This document shows, one piece after another, positions 53,192-62,292 of a stretch of DNA of 64,000 nt. Under the pieces are notes generated by a model that was given only the letters and a program-made list of their open reading frames with translations, was not told the DNA's origin and made no database searches. Each line of letters opens with the position of its first letter. Within the stretch, counting starts at the first letter, position 1. The stretch is from an uncultured Gammaproteobacteria bacterium. Its GTDB lineage: Bacteria > Pseudomonadota > Gammaproteobacteria > Pseudomonadales > UBA5518. The position numbers and the translations under genes were made by a program. Location: positions 107,977 to 171,976 of the forward strand of contig CAIYPF010000103.1 in NCBI GenBank assembly GCA_903928015.1. Direction: 5' to 3'.

Positions 53192-54667
53192 ATGGCGGGT
53201 GCCGCTCCGATTCTTGATGTGCTGGTCGTAGGGGCGGGCTTCGCCGGCATATGTGCGGGCAAGAAACTTCTGGATGCAGGCATTGAAGAGTTCCTGATCG
53301 TCGAGAAGAGCGCAGGCATCGGTGGAACATGGTGGGAGAACACCTACCCCGGGGCAGCCTGCGATGTCGCTTCCCATCTCTATTGTTTTTCTTTTGCTCC
53401 CAACCCGGACTGGTCCCGCAAGTTCTCGCCCCGGCAAGAGATCCAGGCCTATCTGGAGCGCTGTGCGGACAATTTCGGCTTGAGGCGCCACCTCAGGCAT
53501 CGTCGGGAACTTCGTCGACTCGAGTTCCTGGAGGATCGTTCGCTGTGGCGTGCTCACTTCAGCGATGGGGAGGAACTCCTCGCCAGGCACGTCATCCTCG
53601 GCAACGGTGGGCTTCACGTTCCCAAGCTGCCCGAGGTAGACGGCATCCAGAGCTTCGGTGGGCGCTGGATGCACTCGGCGCTCTGGCAGAAGGGCTTCAA
53701 CCTGAACGGCTTGCGCATGGCAATCGTCGGCAGCGCTGCCAGCGCCATCCAGATCCTGCCTGCGGTCGCCCCGCGAGTGGCGAGCGCCACGCTCTTCCAG
53801 CGGACCCCGAACTACATCCTCCCGCGTGAGGATCGCGAGTATTCCCAACGACAGAAGTGGGTGTTCCGTTACGTTCCAGGGGCGCTCCGCCTCTACCGGC
53901 TGGGCATATTCCTGCGCATGGACATGCTGCTCTACCCGATCACAAGGGAGAAATCGGGGCTGCGCGACCGGGCGAGGCGCATGATGCTGTCGTTCATGCG
54001 CCGACAGGTGAAAGACCGCAGCCTTCATCCGAAGCTGACCCCCCACTATGAAATGGGCTGCAAGCGGATCCTGATTTCGGATGACTTCTTTGCGAGCCTC
54101 AACTGCCCGAACGTCGAACTGGTCACCGATCGGATCAGCCACGTCGAAGAGCGAGGAATCCGGACCTCTGACGGGCGGCTGCACGAGGTAGACCTCATCG
54201 TCTACGCCACCGGCTTTGACCTTGAAGGCCACATGAGAGGGGTGGAGATTACGGGGCCCGGCGGACGGTCACTCTCCGAGCAGTGGGCGGACCTGCCCAC
54301 CGCGTACAACGGATGCTGTGTTCCAGGGATGCCTAACCTCTACATGGTCACGGGGCCGAACACCGGGGTCGGCACCACATCGATTGTCTTCATGATCGAG
54401 CAGGAAGTGCGGTTCATCCTCCGCTGTATCCGCTTTGCGGGGCGCCGCAAACTCCTGACCGTGACCGATGAGGCCTGCAACCGCTACAACGAGCGGCTCC
54501 AGTCGGCCCTGCAACACACGGTCTGGTCCAGCGGATGTCAAAGCTGGTATCGCAGGGAGGACGGGAAGATCTCGACTCTCTACCCCTGGAGCGCCATGCA
54601 TTTCTGGCGACAGTTGCGGTTTCTGCGCCGAAGCGACTTCAAAGCCACGATAATAAAACCTTTATAA
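53192..54667 (+). CDS. Baeyer-Villiger/flavin-containing monooxygenase
   Basis: A 491-residue FAD/NADPH monooxygenase from ATG 53192 with GGAGG upstream. The FAD fold is VVGAGFAGICAGKKL, followed by GIGGTWWENTYPGAACD. The Baeyer-Villiger fingerprint FxGxxxHxxxW is present as FGGRWMHSALW (155-165). The second Rossmann motif is VGSAASAIQI, lacking the usual GTGSSG. The later IVYATGFD is standard. It inserts oxygen into a ketone, such as a steroid or cyclic ketone, or oxidises an amine or sulfur. Next comes an FAD dehydrogenase 26 bases later. Confidence 0.87.
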   Translation: MAGAAPILDVLVVGAGFAGICAGKKLLDAGIEEFLIVEKSAGIGGTWWENTYPGAACDVASHLYCFSFAPNPDWSRKFSPRQEIQAYLERCADNFGLRRHLRHRRELRRLEFLEDRSLWRAHFSDGEELLARHVILGNGGLHVPKLPEVDGIQSFGGRWMHSALWQKGFNLNGLRMAIVGSAASAIQILPAVAPRVASATLFQRTPNYILPREDREYSQRQKWVFRYVPGALRLYRLGIFLRMDMLLYPITREKSGLRDRARRMMLSFMRRQVKDRSLHPKLTPHYEMGCKRILISDDFFASLNCPNVELVTDRISHVEERGIRTSDGRLHEVDLIVYATGFDLEGHMRGVEITGPGGRSLSEQWADLPTAYNGCCVPGMPNLYMVTGPNTGVGTTSIVFMIEQEVRFILRCIRFAGRRKLLTVTDEACNRYNERLQSALQHTVWSSGCQSWYRREDGKISTLYPWSAMHFWRQLRFLRRSDFKATIIKPL

Positions 54668-54693
54668 ACAGCTGGCTATAGAGTAATACGAAC

Positions 54694-56130
54694 GTGATTT
54701 ATGACGATGAAAAGCAACATGACCGTTCGCTCGATGCGCGGACCAATGAGGCTGTCAAAGAGCTGACAAGCCTTCTCGGTGAGTCCCGGCTACTCCTCGA
54801 TCAATCCTCATTTGAGCGTTTTGGCGTAGACCGGAGCCCGGGCTGGACCGCCAGACCCTGCGCAATCGCTCTTCCCGAAAACACGCTCGAAGTTCAATCC
54901 ATCGTGCAGATCGCGCGTCGGCACTCACTTGGCATCGTACCCTCGGGCGGCCGTACGGGACTTTGCGGTGGGGCTGTGGCTGCGGCAGGCGAGTTGGTGG
55001 TTGCGCTCGATCGTATGAATCGCGTAATGGACGTGGATCCGGCAGACCGGTCGGTCACGGTCCAAGCCGGCATGATCACAGCGCAACTTCAGACCCTGGC
55101 GGCAGAGAAAGGATGGTTCTACCCGGTCGATTTCGCCTCGTCGGGCTCGAGCCAGATCGGGGGGAACATAGCCACCAACGCGGGTGGGATCAGAGTCATC
55201 CGTTATGGCATGACACGCGCCCAGATAAGCGGAATCGTAGCGGTCGACGGAAGGGGTGAGATCCTGGGGCTCAATCGGGGCTTGGCCAAGAACAACACGG
55301 GACCCGACTTCAGGCATCTCTTTGTTGGCTCAGAGGGCATCTTCGGCATCATCACGGAGGCTACGGTTCAACTGTTGCCCGCCCCTGGTCCTTCCAAGGT
55401 GATGCTCTTCGCGCTTCAGGGGTTTCCAGCCATTCTGCGACTCTTGAGTGAATTCTCGAATAGTTTGGAAATCAATGCGTTCGAGTTTCTTTCACACAAT
55501 GCACTTGAGCGTGTGACAGCAAGGCTTGCGGCCTCTTCTCCGGTCGCGCCCGCTCCTTTTTATGCTTTGGTCGAATTCGAGCCCGCTACCGAAGCAGACG
55601 AAGAGCGGGCGGTCTCCATATTCGAGCAAGGCCTCGAACGTGGAGAAATCGTGGATGCAGTACTTGCAGGCTCAGAGGCCCAGGCGCGTGCGATCTGGCG
55701 TCTGCGGGAGAGCATCTCCGAGACGCTTTCCCCGTGGAAGCCATGGAAGAACGACATCAGCGTCCGCGTTGGGCGCCTCGGCGCGTTCATCGAGCGAGCA
55801 TCAGCTCTGGTCGCGGAAGGCGACGATGAGCTTGAGCTTGTGTGGTACGGGCATATCGGGGATGGGAACATCCATCTGAACATCCTCAAACCCGATCGCC
55901 TGTCGGCCGAGGAGTTCGCTGAGCGTTGCTCGCCTGTGGCGAAGGGATTTGCAATGCTGTTGCAGGAGTTTGGTGGCAGTGTGTCTGCCGAGCATGGCAT
56001 CGGACTGCTTAAACGCGACTACCTGAAATACAGCCGGAGCGAGGCTGAAATTTCAGCCCTGCGTGCCATCAAAGGGATTTTCGACCCTGACGGGATCATG
56101 AATCCGGGGAAGCTGCTTCCCGGACCATGA
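54694..56130 (+). CDS. FAD-linked D-2-hydroxyacid dehydrogenase (GlcD/D2HGDH-like)
   Basis: A 478-residue dehydrogenase with a PCMH-type FAD domain (PSGGRTGLCGGAV and SSGSSQIGGNIATNAGGIRV) and a C-terminal substrate domain (WYGHIGDGNIHLNIL, EHGIGLLKRDYL). It oxidises D-lactate, D-2-hydroxyglutarate or glycolate-like acids. The start GTG 54694 has no clear ribosome site and sits in an AT-rich junction (54650-54720). Codon use looks less GC-biased than in its neighbours, which may signal different history. Its stop is 12 bases before the convergent phoU. Confidence 0.85.
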   Translation: MIYDDEKQHDRSLDARTNEAVKELTSLLGESRLLLDQSSFERFGVDRSPGWTARPCAIALPENTLEVQSIVQIARRHSLGIVPSGGRTGLCGGAVAAAGELVVALDRMNRVMDVDPADRSVTVQAGMITAQLQTLAAEKGWFYPVDFASSGSSQIGGNIATNAGGIRVIRYGMTRAQISGIVAVDGRGEILGLNRGLAKNNTGPDFRHLFVGSEGIFGIITEATVQLLPAPGPSKVMLFALQGFPAILRLLSEFSNSLEINAFEFLSHNALERVTARLAASSPVAPAPFYALVEFEPATEADEERAVSIFEQGLERGEIVDAVLAGSEAQARAIWRLRESISETLSPWKPWKNDISVRVGRLGAFIERASALVAEGDDELELVWYGHIGDGNIHLNILKPDRLSAEEFAERCSPVAKGFAMLLQEFGGSVSAEHGIGLLKRDYLKYSRSEAEISALRAIKGIFDPDGIMNPGKLLPGP

Positions 56131-56141
56131 GAGCTTCTGGT

Positions 56142-56870
56142 TCAGGGAGTAGAGGAGGCCCGGGATGCGATCCAGGCCTCGCGTTCAGCCGCCGCCATAT
56201 GGCGGAGATCCTTTCCGAGCACCGCATAAAAGACGTACTCGGCAATATTCTTGGCGTGGTCTCCCATCCGCTCGAGAGATCTCGCGGCCCAGACCAGGGA
56301 AAGACCAGCGCTTATCGTGCGGGCGTCTTCCAGCATGTAGGTCAGGATCTGCCGGCTCACGGCCTTGCACTCGGCATCAATCGCCTTGTCCTCTGCCCGT
56401 ACCTTGAGTGCGGTGTCCACATCGAGCCTAGAGAACGCGTCCAGCGATCTCCCGAGGATTGCCTGGACTGATGCACCGAGATGCCCGATCTGGGAAGCCA
56501 TACGCTCCTGCCCCCGCGTCTCCAGAGCGGTGGTGGCCACGCGTTTTGCGAGATCGCCGACCCTCTCGAGATCGATGACCGCCTTGATCACTGCAAAGAC
56601 GAGACGAAGATCGCCGGCGGCGGGTTGGCGCCGCACCAGCACCAGATTGCACTCCTGGTCGATGTGCAATTCCATTGCGTTGACGTCGGGATCCCGGGCG
56701 ATGACGGCCGCGGCGAGGTCCGTATCGGCCTCGATGAGCGCACGCACTGCATCACGCACTTGGGCGCTTACCAGGTTGCCCATCTCAAGCACATGGGCGT
56801 GCAGATCAAGCAGCTCGCGGTTGAACTGCCGCGAAATGTGGTGACCGATCCCTTGTGTATCCAGCGTCAT
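56142..56870 (-). CDS. phoU: phosphate transport system regulator PhoU
   Basis: A 242-residue helical protein that links PstSCAB to the PhoR sensor and damps the Pho response when phosphate is plentiful. It has two PhoU repeats with VIARDPDVNAMELHIDQEC and ERVGDLAKRVATTAL, and the second ERMGDHAKNIAEYVFYAVLG, which are the metal-binding EXXXD-type motifs. The start ATG 56870 follows pstB by 15 bases. It is the last gene of the Pho operon. Confidence 0.93.
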   Translation of the reverse strand: MTLDTQGIGHHISRQFNRELLDLHAHVLEMGNLVSAQVRDAVRALIEADTDLAAAVIARDPDVNAMELHIDQECNLVLVRRQPAAGDLRLVFAVIKAVIDLERVGDLAKRVATTALETRGQERMASQIGHLGASVQAILGRSLDAFSRLDVDTALKVRAEDKAIDAECKAVSRQILTYMLEDARTISAGLSLVWAARSLERMGDHAKNIAEYVFYAVLGKDLRHMAAAEREAWIASRASSTP

Positions 56871-56885
56871 CCATGCGCTCCAGAG

Positions 56886-57713
56886 TCAGCCGTAACGGCC
56901 GGTGATGTAGTCTTCCGTCTGCTTGGAGTTCGGGTTGGTGAACACCGTGTTCGTGTCGCTGAACTCGATCAGTTCACCGAGATACATGAATGCGGTGTAG
57001 TCGGACACCCGTGCAGCCTGCTGCATGTTGTGGGTCACGATAAGGATGGTGACCTTCTCACGCAGGCGGTGAATGAGATCTTCGATGTTCGCGGTGGCGT
57101 TGGGATCAAGGGCGCTGGTCGGTTCGTCGAACAGCAGGAGTTCCGGACCGGTTGCGAGAGCCCGCGCGATACAAAGACGTTGCTGCTGACCGCCCGAGAG
57201 GTTGAACGCCATGCTGTCCAGGCGGCCGCTGACCTCTTCCCAAAGCGAAGCATCACGAAGTGCAGTCTCGACCCGGTCGGCAAGTTCCGAGCGGTTTTTC
57301 TCGCCTCGCACCCGGAGCCCGTAAGCAACGTTCTCGAAGATGGACTTCGGAAATGGGTTGGGTTTCTGGAAGACCATGCCGATGCGCATACGCACCTCGA
57401 TCGGGTCGACACTCTTGCGGAGGATGTTCACGTTGTCGGGATGGAAAAGGATTTCCCCGTCATAGCGGGTGTGGTCCGTGAGGTCGTGCATCCGGTTGAA
57501 GCAGCGCAGGAACGTCGATTTACCGCAGCCCGAAGGGCCGATAAGCGCCGTAACCCTGCTGTCATACACGGGCATGTTCACGGACTTGAGTGCCTGAACT
57601 GCGCCGTAGAAAAAGCTCAGATTCCGGGCTTCGGCCTTGAGGCCCTGCACCGAGTCGATGTCGCCGCGGCTTGCCACATCGACGGAAAAGCTGTGGTCGG
57701 TCTGGTCTACCAT
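56886..57713 (-). CDS. pstB: phosphate ABC transporter ATP-binding protein PstB
   Basis: A 275-residue ATPase starting at ATG 57713, inside the end of pstA (seven-base overlap). Walker A is GPSGCGKST, the signature is [16 protein letters not shown], Walker B is [13 protein letters not shown], and the switch is ILIVTHN. The typical PstB stretch [20 protein letters not shown] is present, as is [18 protein letters not shown]. It drives phosphate import through PstC and PstA. Confidence 0.96.
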   Translation of the reverse strand: MVDQTDHSFSVDVASRGDIDSVQGLKAEARNLSFFYGAVQALKSVNMPVYDSRVTALIGPSGCGKSTFLRCFNRMHDLTDHTRYDGEILFHPDNVNILRKSVDPIEVRMRIGMVFQKPNPFPKSIFENVAYGLRVRGEKNRSELADRVETALRDASLWEEVSGRLDSMAFNLSGGQQQRLCIARALATGPELLLFDEPTSALDPNATANIEDLIHRLREKVTILIVTHNMQQAARVSDYTAFMYLGELIEFSDTNTVFTNPNSKQTEDYITGRYG

Positions 57714-58627
57714 TTGATCCGGTTCCTGAAGCGCACGCGCAGCCAGATGGCAACGCCGTTCATGAGCAACGTCATCGCAACCAGCACGATACCAGCCGCG
57801 GCTGCATTGACCTGGAAGGGTGCCTGAGGGCGTGAAAGCCAGTTGAACATCTGGATCGGCATCACGGTGAACGGCGACTCGAGCCATTCGAAGCTCAGGA
57901 ACGGGAAATCGCCGGTGACAGGGGAGGGTGGCAGGAAAGCGATGAACGTGAGCGCCCCGATAGTGATGATCGGTGCCGTCTCACCGATAGCCCTGGCCAA
58001 GCCGATGATGACGCCGGTGAGTATCCCCCCGGTCGAATAAGGGAGTATGTGGTCCCGGACCAACTGCCAGCGTGTGGAACCCAACGCATAGGCTCCCTCG
58101 CGTATTGCTCCCGGAATGGCACGAATGGCCTCTCTGGTCGAGACGATAATCACAGGGAGAATCATCAGGGCCAGTGTGAGTCCAGCCGACAGGATGCTCT
58201 GCCCGAAGTCCAGCGCATAGACAAACAACCCCAGGGCGAGAAGTCCGTAGACGATCGAGGGGACGCCTGCGAGGTTGGTGACGTTGATCTCGATAATCTC
58301 TGTGATCCAGTTGCGACGCGCGTATTCCTCGAGGTACACGCCGGCTGCAACTCCGAGAGGTATCGCTGTCACTGCCGTTATCAACATGACGAGGCTTGAT
58401 CCCACGATTGCGCTCAGGATCCCCGCGCGCTCTGCCCGACGTGACGGGAAGTTCTGGAAGAAATCCCAGTTCAGCCGCTCAGCTCCGTCATGGATCAGGC
58501 CTGCGAGCAGCACTGCGAGTGTAAGGATGCCTACCATCATGGCCATCATGCCCACGATAGCGAAGAGGCGGTCGTAACGGCGGCCAAGAACGACCAGACG
58601 ACGGATGGCCTGCGGATCGTTGCTCAT
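57707..58627 (-). CDS. pstA: phosphate ABC transporter permease PstA
   Basis: A 306-residue inner-membrane permease with six hydrophobic segments from ATG 58627. Conserved parts are [40 protein letters not shown] (EAA-like loop) and [16 protein letters not shown] ([11 protein letters not shown]). A one-base gap separates it from the pstC stop (TAG, 58629-58631). It overlaps pstB at its 3' end. Confidence 0.95.
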   Translation of the reverse strand: MSNDPQAIRRLVVLGRRYDRLFAIVGMMAMMVGILTLAVLLAGLIHDGAERLNWDFFQNFPSRRAERAGILSAIVGSSLVMLITAVTAIPLGVAAGVYLEEYARRNWITEIIEINVTNLAGVPSIVYGLLALGLFVYALDFGQSILSAGLTLALMILPVIIVSTREAIRAIPGAIREGAYALGSTRWQLVRDHILPYSTGGILTGVIIGLARAIGETAPIITIGALTFIAFLPPSPVTGDFPFLSFEWLESPFTVMPIQMFNWLSRPQAPFQVNAAAAGIVLVAMTLLMNGVAIWLRVRFRNRIKW

Positions 58628-58628
58628 G

Positions 58629-59582
58629 CTAGTAGGCCTCGCGGAAACGCTTGCGTGCCAGATGTCCGAGCACGTTGAAAAACAGCGTCATGAGCACGAG
58701 GACCAGGCCCACGGCAAAAATACTCTGGTACTCAAGCGATCCGTGAGGGAGGTCGCCCAAAGCGACTTGCACAATGAAGGCAGTGATAGTGGCACCCGGT
58801 TCGCGCGGATCCCAGGTGAAATTGGGTTGCTGCCCTGCTGCTACCGCCACCACCATCGTCTCTCCGAACGCCCGAGAGATGCCGAGGATGTAGGCCGCCA
58901 CGATGCCGGACGTCGCTGCAGGGACAACGACCCTGAGCGATGTCTGCATCCGTGTTGCCCCCATGGCGTAGGACCCCTCCCGCATGCTGGCGGGAACAGA
59001 TCGCATTGCATCCTCGGCCACTGAACTGACGTAGGGGATGATCATCACGCCGATCACCAGCCCAGGTCCCAACATATTGAACCCGGGAAGATCCGGCATG
59101 AACCATTGCAAGGCTGGCGTCACCATCAGAAGCGCGAAGTAGCCGTACACAACGGTGGGAATGCCTGCGAGCAGTTCCAGCGTGGGCTTTACGACTTCGC
59201 GCACGCGGGGATTCGCGAACTCACTAAGGTAAACCGCCGTTACCGTGCCCACAGGCACTGCAAGCATGAGCGCAACGGTGGTGGTCACCAATGTACCGGC
59301 AAGCAGCGGAAGCACGCCGTAGTGTTTGTCCGCGAACATGATGGTCCACTGGGTATCCGTCAGGAAATCCACCAGGGATACGTGCTTGAAGAACTCGGTC
59401 GACTCGAACACGAGTATCGCAACGATGGCGATCGTCACAGCAACTGCGCTGAAGGCGGCAAGAAACAGAAGCACCTCGATGATGCGTTCGCCTACATGCC
59501 TTCCGACACTGTGGGCAAAACGGCTACCCGGATCGATGCTGCCCGAACCGACGGATGACTGGCTGGGATTTTCCCGGATCAT
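58629..59582 (-). CDS. pstC: phosphate ABC transporter permease PstC
   Basis: A 317-residue inner-membrane permease starting at ATG 59582. It has LELLAGIPTVVYGYFALLMV, AMRSVPASMREGSYAMGATR (ATPase-contact loop) and ISRAFGETMVVAVAAGQQPN, which mark PstC. It is separated from pstS by 103 bases that contain a hairpin, and it is immediately followed by pstA. Confidence 0.95.
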   Translation of the reverse strand: MIRENPSQSSVGSGSIDPGSRFAHSVGRHVGERIIEVLLFLAAFSAVAVTIAIVAILVFESTEFFKHVSLVDFLTDTQWTIMFADKHYGVLPLLAGTLVTTTVALMLAVPVGTVTAVYLSEFANPRVREVVKPTLELLAGIPTVVYGYFALLMVTPALQWFMPDLPGFNMLGPGLVIGVMIIPYVSSVAEDAMRSVPASMREGSYAMGATRMQTSLRVVVPAATSGIVAAYILGISRAFGETMVVAVAAGQQPNFTWDPREPGATITAFIVQVALGDLPHGSLEYQSIFAVGLVLVLMTLFFNVLGHLARKRFREAY

Positions 59583-59640
59583 GTATGAGGGCTTGAGATG
59601 AGACTCGCGGATTATGCCGTCAGAGTGTGACGGAAAGAAG

Positions 59641-59667
59641 GCAAGGGTGATCGAAATCCCCTTGCCT
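59641..59667 (-). terminator. intercistronic hairpin between pstS and pstC
   Basis: GGCAAGGG (59641-59648) and CCCTTGCC (59660-59667) form a perfect eight-base stem with an 11-base loop. On the transcribed strand the following bases read TTCTTTCC, a weak U-rich run. The position, just after pstS and before pstC, suits partial termination or a 3' stabilising stem that yields more PstS than the permease subunits. Confidence 0.6.
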
Positions 59668-59685
59668 CGTCCCTCAGAAGTGCCG

Positions 59686-60684
59686 TCAGAGTTTGCCTTC
59701 TCGCTCCAGAAGGTGTTCGATCGTGAGGCCGATTTCAGGTGTTCCGCCGAAAACGGTTCCCATTTTGCCTCCGTTGAAGTTCTTCAGGATGGTCTCATAG
59801 GCCGCTTCCGGAAGCCCCACATAGCCGACTTCGCTCGCCAGGGCTCCGCCTTCCTTGAGATAAAACTCAACGAATTCGCGGACTTCAGGGCGGCTGAGGG
59901 CCTTTTCCTTCACGTAGATGAAAAGGGGGCGCGACAGCGGTTGGTACGTCCCGTCGTTTACAGTTGCCACCGAGGGGAGTACGCCCGCGCCGCCGGTTGG
60001 GGGAACAATCGGGACAGCACGCAGCTTGTCCGTGTTCTCCTCGTAGTACGCCAGACCGAAGTACCCGATAGCCCCTTTGTCACGCGAAACGAACTGGACT
60101 GTCACGTTGTCGTCTTCGCTCGCCTGATAGTCGCCTCTTGAAGCCTTTGCACGACCCACGACCGCCTCAGTGAAATAGTCGAAGGTCCCGGAATCTGCAC
60201 CAGCCCCTGCGAGCTTCAACGGCTGATCAGGGAAGGTGGAACGGATCTGGTTCCAACTCTTCACCTTTGCTTGGGCGCTGGGCTCCCACATCGTTTTCAG
60301 CTCTTGGATAGTCAACTGATCGACGAATGTGTTGGCCGTGCTCACGATGACGGTCAGTGCGTCATATGCCACCGGGATTTCAAAGTATTTGATGCCTGCC
60401 TGCGCGCAGAGGACCATTTCTTCCTTGAGAATGGGGCGCGAAGCGTTCGAGATATCGGTCTCGCCACGGCAGAAACGCTTGAATCCGCCGCCGGTACCAG
60501 AAATACCCACCGTCACCCTGGCGCCCCCGACCTGCGCCTGATACTCCTCGGCAACGGCCTCGGTAATCGGAAACACCGTGCTCGATCCGTCGATCTCGAT
60601 GACCCCTGCAGCGTGAACGGGGCCCCCGGCGAGTGCGCCGATGAGCGCGATGCCGGCGGGTATGGCTTTGGCGATGAACTTCAT
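59686..60684 (-). CDS. pstS: phosphate-binding protein PstS
   Basis: A 332-residue periplasmic binding protein starting at ATG 60684. The signal peptide covers MKFIAKAIPAGIALIGALAG up to VHAA. Phosphate-binding segments are GVIEIDGSSTVFPITEAVAE, SGTGGGFKRFCRGETDISNA and GAGADSGTFDYFTEA. It captures inorganic phosphate and hands it to PstCA. It lies 38 bases after the porin stop with no promoter sequence visible, so it is probably transcribed from the porin promoter. Confidence 0.95.
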   Translation of the reverse strand: MKFIAKAIPAGIALIGALAGGPVHAAGVIEIDGSSTVFPITEAVAEEYQAQVGGARVTVGISGTGGGFKRFCRGETDISNASRPILKEEMVLCAQAGIKYFEIPVAYDALTVIVSTANTFVDQLTIQELKTMWEPSAQAKVKSWNQIRSTFPDQPLKLAGAGADSGTFDYFTEAVVGRAKASRGDYQASEDDNVTVQFVSRDKGAIGYFGLAYYEENTDKLRAVPIVPPTGGAGVLPSVATVNDGTYQPLSRPLFIYVKEKALSRPEVREFVEFYLKEGGALASEVGYVGLPEAAYETILKNFNGGKMGTVFGGTPEIGLTIEHLLEREGKL

Positions 60685-60722
60685 TCGTTACTCTCCGGTT
60701 TGGTGCAAGGTTGGGTCGAGAT

Positions 60723-62024
60723 TCAGAACTTGGCGTTGAGGTCGATCATGAGGGTCTGGACTTCAGCGTCGTTCAATTTGATGCGGCTGGCGGCATCAGA
60801 CTCCGCGAGGAACCACGACACTGTCAGGTTGAAGTTCTTGAGGAAATCATACTGGGCCTTGAGCTTGTGACCGCTGGAGCCCGTGTAGCCCGAGGCAAAA
60901 TCAGAATCTGTAAGCGTGCCGACCACGGCATTGCGCTCTACATCCCGATAGGTGTAATCCAGCGCGACTCCGGCAATGTTGGTTCTCAACCCGAGGAGCC
61001 AGGCTGTGTCTTCACTACCGTCCTCAACGCCGAGGAAGTCCCTTGAAGCGTCGTTCACGATGTACTGCCCGTAGACGGTCAGGGGTAGCGGCAGTCCAAT
61101 CACATCGAGTTGACCGAAGCCTTCGAACAGCTTGAAGGCATCAGTCGTGTTCCCGTTCCCGCGAAGGCCAACTACGACTTCAGGCGGGGAGGGCAGTTGC
61201 TGCTCCTCGTTGCTGAAATCATTGATGCTGACGCCAAGCGTGAGTCTCAGTGCATCGGCGGGATCGAACGCATAGGCAACCTGACCCGTGTAAACGGCAA
61301 GGTCGTTGTCCCACTCGACGCCATCACCGTCCACGTTGTCCTTGAGGATCATGTAGCTGACGCTGCTAGTCAGAGTGTTTGTGCCGGACTTGCGCACGTA
61401 CTGGGCGGCAAAACCCTCAGGATTGATGTCGTTGTCCCAGGCAACATCTGCCATCGAGATCCACGGCTGCTTCATTTTTCCAGCGAACAGCTTCAAGCCC
61501 GGGACAGACAGCGGGTGGTAGTCGATGTAGCCAAGATCCAGCCAGACAGCCTTCTTGTCGAAGTAGGCGTCCATGTCCTGATTTGTGGAGCGCCGATCAG
61601 CGCTGTTTCCAGTGGCGATCTGGATGCCTGCTTCGACCTCGGGGTTTACCTGGGTGATCGCCGCCAACCGCGCACGAATGCGTTGCCGGTCTTTGTCACG
61701 CCCACCGTTTTTGCGTTCGTCTTCAATGTTGATGTTGTCGTTTCTGACGCGCATATCGCCCGTCAGCTTCGTGCTTGCAGCCCACCCGGCGAGCTGCTGG
61801 AACGCAGTAAAATCCTTCTTGTCGAGTTTTTCCTTGTTGGCGCGCTTCTCTACGCGCTGCTCGCGGGAAAGATCACGAACGAGCTCAGCATGCTGGGCCT
61901 TGGTGATGGATCCGTTCGCCAGGAGCATGTCGAGCAGCTTTGCATCCACGCCGGCATGAGCCACTCCGCTGCAAAACACCAGCGTCGCGCTGCGCAGAAC
62001 CCAACTCTTTATACTGTTCATCAT
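60723..62024 (-). CDS. putative phosphate-regulated outer-membrane porin
   Basis: A 433-residue porin (Porin_5-like) upstream of pstS. It has a signal peptide (SIKSWVLRSATLVFCSGVAH then AGV) and an N-terminal helical stretch (LANGSITKAQHAELVRDLSR). Alternating beta-strand segments end in LMIDLNAKF, whose terminal Phe is the usual barrel signal. Adjacent ATGs at 62024 and 62021 are both possible; GGAGG at 62026-62030 is four bases from the second, which is the better start. Its position first in the Pho operon suggests it passes phosphate or phosphorylated compounds. Confidence 0.8.
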   Translation of the reverse strand: MMNSIKSWVLRSATLVFCSGVAHAGVDAKLLDMLLANGSITKAQHAELVRDLSREQRVEKRANKEKLDKKDFTAFQQLAGWAASTKLTGDMRVRNDNINIEDERKNGGRDKDRQRIRARLAAITQVNPEVEAGIQIATGNSADRRSTNQDMDAYFDKKAVWLDLGYIDYHPLSVPGLKLFAGKMKQPWISMADVAWDNDINPEGFAAQYVRKSGTNTLTSSVSYMILKDNVDGDGVEWDNDLAVYTGQVAYAFDPADALRLTLGVSINDFSNEEQQLPSPPEVVVGLRGNGNTTDAFKLFEGFGQLDVIGLPLPLTVYGQYIVNDASRDFLGVEDGSEDTAWLLGLRTNIAGVALDYTYRDVERNAVVGTLTDSDFASGYTGSSGHKLKAQYDFLKNFNLTVSWFLAESDAASRIKLNDAEVQTLMIDLNAKF

Positions 62025-62116
62025 GCCTCCTTCGGCATTCGGCCATTAACATAGGGGCATTGTTTTGCACTTAGATGACAGTAATGAGACGGTTCGAGGG
62101 GTAATTCGCCTTTTTT

Positions 62117-62134
62117 GTGTCACACACATGACAG
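62117..62134 (-). promoter_or_regulatory. candidate PHO box upstream of porin-pst operon
   Basis: On the minus strand this reads CTGTCATGTGTGTGACAC, close to the PhoB consensus of two CTGTCA(T/C) repeats 11 bases apart: seven of seven bases in the first repeat and five of seven in the second. It lies about 93 bases before the porin start. Another CTGTCAT on the same strand is at 62075-62081, followed by a possible -10 (TATGTT, 62048-62053). PhoB control of this operon is established in many proteobacteria, so the site fits. Confidence 0.6.
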
Positions 62135-62218
62135 GTCAATGATAGTTGGCGGGCGACGCGAGTGAATTCACGCCGCTGGCAGAGGATAAGCGTCGCCATG
62201 CGAGGCGGCTCTTCAATT

Positions 62219-62245
62219 GTTAAATTTAACATAATATACATTATG
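62219..62245. repeat. AT-rich double palindrome upstream of porin
   Basis: The perfect palindrome GTTAAATTTAAC (62219-62230) shares its last base with CATAATATACATTATG (62230-62245), whose arms CATAAT and ATTATG are perfect inverted repeats. This is the most AT-rich stretch of the window and sits in the 268-base gap between the second P450 (ends 62293) and the porin. It could be an operator, an UP element or a nucleoid-protein site. The rest of this gap holds the PHO box and no gene. Confidence 0.5.
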
Positions 62246-62292
62246 CGTATTTATTGCCGCCCCAACAGAGTCGCTCGCGCGGAATCCGGCAA

